Source: Dehalococcoidia bacterium (GTDB lineage: Bacteria; Chloroflexota; Dehalococcoidia; UBA2979). From it: a DNA stretch of 32,733 bases. The position numbers were made by a program, and so were the translations under genes. The notes below the pieces were generated by a model that had not been told where the DNA came from, did not search any database, and worked only from the letters and a program-made list of their open reading frames with translations. Positions 8,865-15,051 of this stretch are shown here, piece after piece (the stretch's first letter is position 1; each line of letters starts with the position of its first letter). Location: contig JAQWMB010000022.1 in the NCBI GenBank assembly GCA_029246995.1, positions 1 through 32,733 of the forward strand, in the 5' to 3' direction.

Positions 8865-8921
8865 TTAATTCGGTTCTAAGCCTAGAACCAGTGAACACAT
8901 TTCACTTAAAAAACCACCTCA
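8865..8921 (-). other. In-frame continuation of the thiolase-like gene past its TGA
   Basis: Directly after the TGA (8919-8921) the same frame reads GGFLSEMCSLVLGLEPN and then TAA (8865-8867). That segment looks like the last strand of thiolase-like proteins of this group, which typically end in a G-x-GG-x-LS...LVLG pattern. The TGA replaces one residue of the glycine-rich loop. Either a nonsense mutation or sequence error has clipped the protein, or the codon is read through. The downstream DUF35 start lies 25 bp past the TAA. Confidence 0.65.
8872..8906 (-). repeat. Two abutting perfect hairpins just after the TGA
   Basis: On the minus strand, positions 8906-8890 form AGTGAA / TTCACT with a 5-nt ATGTG loop. 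Positions 8889-8872, starting at the next base, form GGTTCTA / TAGAACC with a GGCT loop. Both stems are perfect (6 and 7 bp). They lie in the continuation reading frame, 12 and 29 nt after the TGA. No T-run follows, so they are not ordinary intrinsic terminators. Confidence 0.6.
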
Positions 8922-10022
8922 ACCATTAACAAAGCAATAATCAAGATTTTCAACTTGCCTGTCTCCTGCAAGGCCTTGCATTTGTCGAACAGATTCTGTA
9001 ACGTGAGACATCCCTCCTCCAACTTGAGGTTGACCATACGATAATTGCCCACCATGCGTATTAATTGGTAATGATCCCTTGTATGTAATGTCTGTAGACT
9101 CAACAAAGGCGCCAGCTTCTCCCTTAGGAACGAAACCAGCATCTTCCAGGCTTATTAAAACAGTTATTGTATAGCAATCGTACAATGAAACCATGCTAAT
9201 ATCAGTGGGCTTTAATTCAGCCATATCAAAAGCCTTTGCTGCAGAAATTGCAACTGGAGAAGTAGTCAGGGAAGTTGCATTTACAAGAGTTGATCTATCA
9301 ACTGCCATGCCAGCTCCCAATAAATAAACTGGCTTATTGTTTGCATCTTTTGCCCTATCAGCAGAAGTAACTATCACTGCTTCAGCTCCACCTGTAGGCA
9401 TAACACATTCCAAAAGTCTTAAGGGATTAGATATCATTCTAGAATTTACAACATCATCAACTGAAATAGAAGCACCATAAAAAATAGCATTTGGATTTGC
9501 TTGAGCATTAAATCTTTGCTGAACTGCTACTTGGGCACGTTGTGCATCTGTAACACCGTATTCATGCTTGTATCTATTTGCAATCAGAGCATAGTAGCCA
9601 GTTGCACCTGACGCAGGTCCAAATGGATTATCAAACTGAGGTCTGTGTAAGGGAGAAGAATCAGTAGCCATGTCACCACCCGGAGCTAATCCACCTATAA
9701 CACATAAAACTGTCTGTGCTAATCCTGCATTAATTGCCATAGCAGCCATTGTCACACTAGCAGCACCACTCGCACCCTCCATTGCTACACCAGAAGACCA
9801 TGTTGGCCTCATGCCAAGATACTCAGCTAACGCAGTAGGAGTTTCTCCAGTTACTTGAGTAATTAATCCATCAATATCATTCTGAGATAAAGCAGCATCT
9901 TTCATAGCATTTATTGCTGCTTCAGCAGCAACTCCAAGACCACTTCTGCCTGGCATTTTTCTTTCAGGTTTCACGGAACCTGTAGCAATAATTGCAGCCT
10001 TCCCTTTTAAACTACCCGACAT
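8919..10022 (-). CDS. Thiolase-like protein (SCP-x/Ltp2 type), ended by an in-frame TGA
   Basis: The protein has a thiolase fold of 367 aa up to the TGA. The nucleophile position of thiolases (C in CASG) is Gly83 in EGASGAASV, so Claisen chemistry is unlikely. YDCYTITVL (Y281, Y284) and NTHGGQLSYGQP (residues 321-332) match the lipid-transfer-protein thiolase group, whose member Ltp2 is an aldolase needing a DUF35 partner; a DUF35 gene lies just downstream. A retro-aldol or acyl-CoA-binding role is inferred. The TGA falls inside the conserved C-terminal loop and the family-like sequence resumes in frame until a TAA at 8865, giving a normal length of about 385 aa. The start at 10022 has GGAG 8 nt upstream. 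Confidence 0.8.
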   Translation of the reverse strand: MSGSLKGKAAIIATGSVKPERKMPGRSGLGVAAEAAINAMKDAALSQNDIDGLITQVTGETPTALAEYLGMRPTWSSGVAMEGASGAASVTMAAMAINAGLAQTVLCVIGGLAPGGDMATDSSPLHRPQFDNPFGPASGATGYYALIANRYKHEYGVTDAQRAQVAVQQRFNAQANPNAIFYGASISVDDVVNSRMISNPLRLLECVMPTGGAEAVIVTSADRAKDANNKPVYLLGAGMAVDRSTLVNATSLTTSPVAISAAKAFDMAELKPTDISMVSLYDCYTITVLISLEDAGFVPKGEAGAFVESTDITYKGSLPINTHGGQLSYGQPQVGGGMSHVTESVRQMQGLAGDRQVENLDYCFVNG

Positions 10023-10062
10023 CTATTATCTCCAAAGTAAATAATCATATACTCATATTAAG

Positions 10063-10091
10063 TTGAGTTAATTATACATTATTGTGATAAT
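10063..10091 (+). promoter_or_regulatory. Candidate sigma-70 promoter for the alpha/beta hydrolase gene
   Basis: TTGAGT (10063-10068) and GATAAT (10086-10091) are separated by 17 nt, 27 nt before the ATG at 10119. They lie in the divergent gap between the thiolase-like gene and this gene. GGAG in the leader is the ribosome-binding site. Confidence 0.4.
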
Positions 10092-10118
10092 AAATTATTA
10101 GGTCTATGGAGTGAAAAA

Positions 10119-10985
10119 ATGAAAGAAATTAAAAGAGGTTATGTGACAACTAATGAATGTCAGCTGCATTATTATGAGTCTGGCACTGGCAAACCAATGA
10201 TTCTTTTACATCCTACGCCTAATTCACAATTTTTTTTAAAAACAATGCCTTTTTTATCAAAGGATTATAAAGTTTTTTCTATAGATACTCCTGGGTATGG
10301 TAATTCAACAAGACCAAAAAAACCTTTTAAAACGCTACAAGAATATGGCAATCAAATAGTATCTTTCATGGATGCAAAGAAACTGAAATCAGTGATTTTA
10401 CTTGGTCATATGACAGGGGCTGTTACAGCATTAGATGTTGCCTTGCAAGGAGAAAAATACATTAAGACATTAATACTTGGAGAATTAATTGATTGGTCAA
10501 AAACTTCCGAACCACACAAACATCATGATAACCAATTTATTACACCAATAAATAATGGAAAGCACCTACTGAATATTTGGAATAAGTACTCTGACATGAT
10601 TGGAACCTTAGAAATTGCAGATGTACAAAGTCGATTTTTAACAGAATTTCTAGCAGAATATGGTTCTTCGCTCTATCCTCTCAACGATAATGACAAGGAA
10701 CAAACTCATATAGATTTTAATTGGCAAGATAGTACGCCAAAGACAATGTTTAAATACAATGTTACAAAATCCCTTAAGAAGTTAACTGTGCCTACATTAT
10801 TATTATGTGGTAATAGTGGTTCACTACGCTCAGGTGCGCAACCATTTGATGAACAACAATCTCTATTAAAATTAATTAAAAATGGCTATGCTGCAACCAT
10901 AAAAGATCACGATCATGCTGCACCTTTGTTAAATCCAGAACTGTATGCTTTTTCCATTTTGAGTTTTTTAAACAATTTGAAGTAA
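10119..10985 (+). CDS. Alpha/beta-hydrolase-fold protein with Met at the nucleophile position
   Basis: This 288 aa protein has the alpha/beta hydrolase order: a strand with the HPTP oxyanion turn (31-34), IDTPGYGNS (55-63), the nucleophile elbow at 96-100, a cap region from about 120 to 215, a late strand LLLCGNSGS (227-235) and the histidine loop DHDHAAP (263-269). The elbow reads G-H-M-T-G, so the usual Ser/Cys/Asp nucleophile is Met98. The protein may be non-hydrolytic or use a histidine-centred reaction; its substrate is unknown. It is probably first in the plus-strand set ahead of the molybdenum hydroxylase genes, 82 bp upstream of the FAD subunit. Confidence 0.8.
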   Translation: MKEIKRGYVTTNECQLHYYESGTGKPMILLHPTPNSQFFLKTMPFLSKDYKVFSIDTPGYGNSTRPKKPFKTLQEYGNQIVSFMDAKKLKSVILLGHMTGAVTALDVALQGEKYIKTLILGELIDWSKTSEPHKHHDNQFITPINNGKHLLNIWNKYSDMIGTLEIADVQSRFLTEFLAEYGSSLYPLNDNDKEQTHIDFNWQDSTPKTMFKYNVTKSLKKLTVPTLLLCGNSGSLRSGAQPFDEQQSLLKLIKNGYAATIKDHDHAAPLLNPELYAFSILSFLNNLK

Positions 10986-11015
10986 ATTTCCATGTCATTT
11001 GTAACCAAAAGTAAC

Positions 11016-11021
11016 TATAAT
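11016..11021 (+). promoter_or_regulatory. Candidate -10 box upstream of the molybdenum hydroxylase operon
   Basis: A perfect TATAAT lies 46 nt before the FAD-subunit ATG, between it and the hydrolase stop. The -35 position at 17 nt spacing reads TGTCAT, a poor match, so this is a weak or activator-dependent candidate. GGAG sits before the ATG as ribosome-binding site. Confidence 0.3.
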
Positions 11022-11067
11022 TTACATCATTGATTGTTTGAATTTAGAAAAATAGTTTGGAGCATTC

Positions 11068-11946
11068 ATGCAAGACGTATCATATTACAGGCCATCATCT
11101 ATTAAAGAGGCGATTAAGATTCTTTCAGAGCATGGGCCCACTGCAAAAGTATTAGCAGGTGGAACAGATGTCATTGTTCAAGCACGAGAAAGAACAAAGA
11201 AAATTACAGCTTTTGTCGATATTAAAAAAATCCCTGATGTAATGGGTCTCGGCATAGAAGGCCATAGAGGATTAACCATAGGGGCTGCAACTCCAATGTA
11301 TCAAATTTATAATCATTCAGGAGTTCAAGAGGAATATCCTGCAATTATAGATTCTGCAAATATAATTGGTGGGAAAGCAATCCAAGGCAGAGCAAGTCTT
11401 GGTGGTAATCTATGTAACGGCTCTCCAGCGGCAGATACAATTCCTACTTTAATCGTCCTAGAAGGCACCGCAAATATTATTGGACCAAATGGAGAACGAA
11501 AGATTGCAATAGAGGATTTTTGCACTGGTCCTGGTAAAACATTACTACAACATGATGAAATATTGATTTCTTTGCATTTTAAAAGACCAGCTCCTTTTTC
11601 AGGTTCTAGATTTATCCGTTTTATTCCTAGAAATGAAATGGATATCGCGGTTGTTAACGTTGCATCGCAAATTCAAATGGATGGCAATAAAATAGAATCT
11701 TCTAGAGTAGCAATAGGTGCATGCGCACCCACTCCTTTGCTTTTGAAAGAAATATCTAATTTTATTCAAGGCAAGGAACTTTCACAAGACCTTCTAGAGA
11801 ATGCGGCTGAGCTATTTAATAATCTCATCACGCCTATTGAAGACATGAGGGGTTCACCAGAACATCGCGTAGATTTAGCAAAAACACTTTTTAAAAGAAC
11901 TATGAATGATGCAGTAATTAGATCTAATGGAGAAAAGGTACAATAA
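11068..11946 (+). CDS. Molybdenum hydroxylase FAD-binding subunit (CoxM/XdhB-like)
   Basis: This is the medium subunit of a xanthine-dehydrogenase-family hydroxylase, passing electrons from the 2Fe-2S clusters to FAD and an acceptor. The two FAD pyrophosphate motifs are AGGTD (30-34) and TIGAAT (70-75). GRASLGGNLCNGSPAAD (107-123) is the second conserved FAD segment, and the C-terminal CO-dehydrogenase flavoprotein domain covers about 175-285. The 292 aa length is typical. One bp separates its stop from the 2Fe-2S subunit ATG. Only one such gene is present although the operon has two catalytic subunits. Confidence 0.92.
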   Translation: MQDVSYYRPSSIKEAIKILSEHGPTAKVLAGGTDVIVQARERTKKITAFVDIKKIPDVMGLGIEGHRGLTIGAATPMYQIYNHSGVQEEYPAIIDSANIIGGKAIQGRASLGGNLCNGSPAADTIPTLIVLEGTANIIGPNGERKIAIEDFCTGPGKTLLQHDEILISLHFKRPAPFSGSRFIRFIPRNEMDIAVVNVASQIQMDGNKIESSRVAIGACAPTPLLLKEISNFIQGKELSQDLLENAAELFNNLITPIEDMRGSPEHRVDLAKTLFKRTMNDAVIRSNGEKVQ

Positions 11947-11947
11947 A

Positions 11948-12427
11948 ATGAGTAAAAAAATAGTAATTTCAACAGATTTGAATGGTGACATAACGGAATT
12001 TATTGCTGATGAAAGAGATAGTCTTTTAGATGCATTAAGAGAAAGAATCGGCTTAACTGGAGTTAAGGAAGGTTGCAATAATGGTAATTGTGGCGCTTGC
12101 GCAGTTTTACTTGACGGAATATTAGTAAATTCATGCTGTGTTATGGCTGCTGAAGTCGATGGAGGCTCAGTTACTACAGTTGAGGGCATAGCACTAGAAA
12201 ATGAATTGCATCCGGTTCAACAAGCATTTTTAAATGAAGCTGCCCTACAATGTGGCATTTGTACACCAGGTTTCTTGGTTGCTGCAAAAGCATTACTTGA
12301 TACCAATCCTGAGCCTACAGAAGAGGAAATAAGATTCTGGCTAGCAGGTAATTTATGCAGATGTACAGGGTATGATAAAATTATTACTGCTGTCCAAGAG
12401 GCATCTAAAAGTATGCAAAAAAAGTAA
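11948..12427 (+). CDS. Molybdenum hydroxylase 2Fe-2S subunit (CoxS/XdhC-like small subunit)
   Basis: The small subunit carries two 2Fe-2S clusters linking the molybdenum site to FAD. Cluster one ligands are C43, C48, C51 and C63 in a plant-ferredoxin-like fold. Cluster two ligands are C102, C105, C137 and C139 (CGICTPG and NLCRCTGY). All eight cysteines are present and the 159 aa length is normal. The ATG at 11948, preceded by AAGG, was chosen; an in-frame ATG at 11927 would overlap the FAD gene. It is 12 bp upstream of catalytic subunit 1. Confidence 0.93.
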   Translation: MSKKIVISTDLNGDITEFIADERDSLLDALRERIGLTGVKEGCNNGNCGACAVLLDGILVNSCCVMAAEVDGGSVTTVEGIALENELHPVQQAFLNEAALQCGICTPGFLVAAKALLDTNPEPTEEEIRFWLAGNLCRCTGYDKIITAVQEASKSMQKK

Positions 12428-12439
12428 ACAGGAGTTACT

Positions 12440-14734
12440 ATGGTTAGCACACAAAAAAAAGCAGACAAAACATACAAGGTTATTGGAACGAGGCCAGTTC
12501 GGCCTGATGGGGTTGATAAAGTTACTGGCCGTGCAAAATATGGTGCAGATATCCAATTACCTGGGATGTTATTTGGTCGAGTATTACGAAGTCCTCATGC
12601 CCATGCAATTATAAAAAAAATTGATACATCAAAAGCATTAGCACTACCTGGCGTTAAGTCAGTGATTACTCATAAAGATTTACCAACTGCAGCAGATGCT
12701 GCTTTAAATCTAGGTGAAACTACCGACAATTTAAAATGGATATCGGATAAAGTACTTGCAGCTGAAGATGCATTATTCCATGGCCAGGCCCTTGCAGCTG
12801 TCGCTGCAGTTGACAAGCATATTGCAGAAGATGCCTTAGCATTAATTGACGTTGAATATGAAATTTTAGAACCTGTCCTTTCAGTACATACTGCAATGGA
12901 TAAAAAGACTCCTAGTATTCATGATAATATGAAAACTGTCGATATGATTGCTCGTTTTCAAGTTGGAGAAATCAGTGAAACTCAAATTAATAATGTTGCA
13001 AGCATACTTGACCTAGAGCTTGGCGACTTAGATGCAGGATTCAAAGAAGCTGATATCATAATTGAGCGCGAATTTGAAACAGGAACTTATCATCAAGGAT
13101 ATATCGAGTCTCATAATGGTACAGCACAGTGGAATGAAAACGATGAAGTAACAGTATGGCTCTCAACACAAGGTGCATTCAATGCAAGAGATCAGCTTGC
13201 AGCTTTACTACAAGTACCTATGTCAAAAATCAAAGTGATACCAATGGAGATTGGTGGTGGGTTTGGTGGCAAGATACCGATGTACATGGAGCCTCTTGCA
13301 GCTATTATGTCTAAGCAAACTGGTAAGCCAGTAAAAATGCATATGCAGCGTGATGAAGTTCTTCTTGCAACTGGTCCAACTTCAGCAACATACATAAAAG
13401 TAAAAGTTGGTGCAAAAAATGATGGCACAATTGTTGCTGCTGATGCTTATCTAGCTTACGAAGCAGGAGCATATCCTGGTTCACCAGTAAGCGGTGGGGG
13501 CGTATCAATGTTCATGCCTTATGCAATCCCAAATGTAAGGGCACTTTGCTTAGATGTCATCGTCAATAAAACAAAAACTGCTGCTTATAGAGCTCCGGGC
13601 GTTCCAGCTGCAGCTTTTGCCATTGAATCAATCATTGATGAACTTGCTGAAAAATTAGAAATTGACCCAATTGCTATCCGCATGCACAATGCTGCAGAAG
13701 AAGGCACGCGACGCCATGATGGAGTACTAGCACCATCAATGGCTGTGAAAGAGTTATTAGAAGAAGCGCAAGCAACTGAGCATTGGAATGCAGAGCTTAG
13801 CGATCCATCAATTGGTCGAGGTATTGCAATTGGTGCATGGGGTAATGGTGGCATGGAATCAAGTGCCTCTGCCTCAATAAATAGTGATGGAACAATCAAT
13901 CTGAATACTGGTTCCGTTGATATAGGTGGACAGAGAGCAAGCCTAGCTATGCAGCTCGCAGAAACACTTGGGGTAGAGTATGATTCCATTAAACCACAAG
14001 TCGTAGACACTGATTCTATTGGTTACACAGCAGTTAGTGCAGGCAGTAGAACAACATTTGCTACTGGGATAGCAGTAATTGAAGTTGGAAATAAAATTAA
14101 AAAACAAATTATTAATCGAGTAGCAACATTTTGGGAAATAGATGCAAATGCATTAAAATACAATGATGATGGAAGTGTTTCTAGTCCTGATAAAATCATA
14201 AACTTTAAAGAAATTGCTGCGATGCTTCCTAATACTGGAGGAAGAATCCAAGCTAGCATTGACATTCAAGCAACTACGCATGTTCCTACAATCGCTTGCC
14301 ATATCGTTGATGTAAAAGTTGATGAAGAGACTGGTAAAGTTGATATTTTACGTTCAACAGCGCTTCAAGATGTTGGAAAAGCAATTCATCCTGCATATGT
14401 AGAAGGACAAACTCAAGGTGGTATTTTACAAGGAATAGGAATGGCTTTATATGAAGAATATTATTACGATGATAAGGGAATATTAAAGAATGCAAGTTTA
14501 CTTGATTACAGAATGCCTACTTCATACGATGTGCCATTTACAGAAATAATCTTAGTAGAAAAACCAAATCCTGGTCATCCATTTGGCGTTAAAGGTGTAG
14601 GGGAAGTGCCGATTGTCCCTCCTTTAGCAGCAGTTGCAAATGCGATTTATGATGCAGTTGGTGTACGACCAAATATATTGCCGGTTAACCCAAGAAGACT
14701 CAGTGTTCTCTTAAAAGAAAAGAATAATAAGTAA
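12440..14734 (+). CDS. Molybdenum hydroxylase catalytic (molybdopterin) subunit, copy 1
   Basis: The 764 aa large subunit belongs to the xanthine dehydrogenase/aldehyde oxidase family. Molybdopterin motifs include GGGFGGKIPMYMEP (about 271-284), TAAYRAPG (380-387) and VDIGGQRAS, and the catalytic base Glu722 lies in GVGEVPIVPP. The active-site loop reads AYRA, not the AYRC of form I CO dehydrogenase or the AYRG common elsewhere, so CO oxidation is not supported. Hydroxylation of a heteroaromatic or acyl-CoA substrate is inferred. It has a strong AGGAG site. Copy 2 at 15052 is a close mosaic paralog that shares even the 14 nt upstream of the ATG. A MoaD-like gene follows after 6 bp. Confidence 0.92.
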   Translation: MVSTQKKADKTYKVIGTRPVRPDGVDKVTGRAKYGADIQLPGMLFGRVLRSPHAHAIIKKIDTSKALALPGVKSVITHKDLPTAADAALNLGETTDNLKWISDKVLAAEDALFHGQALAAVAAVDKHIAEDALALIDVEYEILEPVLSVHTAMDKKTPSIHDNMKTVDMIARFQVGEISETQINNVASILDLELGDLDAGFKEADIIIEREFETGTYHQGYIESHNGTAQWNENDEVTVWLSTQGAFNARDQLAALLQVPMSKIKVIPMEIGGGFGGKIPMYMEPLAAIMSKQTGKPVKMHMQRDEVLLATGPTSATYIKVKVGAKNDGTIVAADAYLAYEAGAYPGSPVSGGGVSMFMPYAIPNVRALCLDVIVNKTKTAAYRAPGVPAAAFAIESIIDELAEKLEIDPIAIRMHNAAEEGTRRHDGVLAPSMAVKELLEEAQATEHWNAELSDPSIGRGIAIGAWGNGGMESSASASINSDGTINLNTGSVDIGGQRASLAMQLAETLGVEYDSIKPQVVDTDSIGYTAVSAGSRTTFATGIAVIEVGNKIKKQIINRVATFWEIDANALKYNDDGSVSSPDKIINFKEIAAMLPNTGGRIQASIDIQATTHVPTIACHIVDVKVDEETGKVDILRSTALQDVGKAIHPAYVEGQTQGGILQGIGMALYEEYYYDDKGILKNASLLDYRMPTSYDVPFTEIILVEKPNPGHPFGVKGVGEVPIVPPLAAVANAIYDAVGVRPNILPVNPRRLSVLLKEKNNK

Positions 14735-14740
14735 GAATTG

Positions 14741-15004
14741 ATGGCTATAGTAATAATTCCTACAATGTTACGTAAAAAATGTACTGGAGAGCAGCAAGTA
14801 GAAGTATCTGGTGAAACCTTAAGACTGATCATTAATGAACTTGAAAATCATTGCCCTGGAATATCATTAATATTAATTCATGAAAGCTTAATTAATCCAA
14901 GTATACAAATTGCTATCAATGGCATTGCTACAACAACTGGATTATCAACAAAAGTACCTAAGGATGCAGAAATCAATATTATTCCTGCAATTGCAGGAGG
15001 ATAA
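14741..15004 (+). CDS. MoaD/ThiS-family ubiquitin-like sulfur carrier
   Basis: This 87 aa protein has a beta-grasp pattern: VIIPTMLRKKCTG, a GETLRLIINELENHCPG helix, an IQIAINGIATTT strand and a C-terminal INIIPAIAGG ending in the Gly-Gly used for adenylation and thiocarboxylation. MoaD-type proteins donate sulfur to molybdopterin. It lies between the two molybdenum-enzyme catalytic subunits, so a cofactor role dedicated to this enzyme is likely, but a separate sulfur-transfer role cannot be excluded. The ATG at 14741 is preferred to the TTG at 14738. No other cofactor-maturation gene (XdhC/CoxI, MobA, MoaE) is in the window. Confidence 0.85.
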   Translation: MAIVIIPTMLRKKCTGEQQVEVSGETLRLIINELENHCPGISLILIHESLINPSIQIAINGIATTTGLSTKVPKDAEINIIPAIAGG

Positions 15005-15051
15005 ATTGAAAATCTCAGTATATAATATTTAGTAAGCAAACAGGAGTTACT

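Noticed and set aside
8919-8921. A genome-wide change of genetic code in which TGA is a sense codon
   Set aside because: All other genes are full length with standard code, Trp uses TGG, and the TGA at 24935-24937 is a clear stop in an ATGA overlap.
13585-14010. 141-codon open frame antisense to catalytic subunit 1
   Set aside because: It is a shadow of a strongly coding gene; its low-complexity Ser/Ala composition follows from the opposite strand.
14984-14997. 14-nt perfect palindrome CCTGCAATTGCAGG at the end of the MoaD-like gene
   Set aside because: It encodes the required Pro-Ala-Ile-Ala-Gly-Gly tail; no T-run follows, and chance plus codon constraint explains it.
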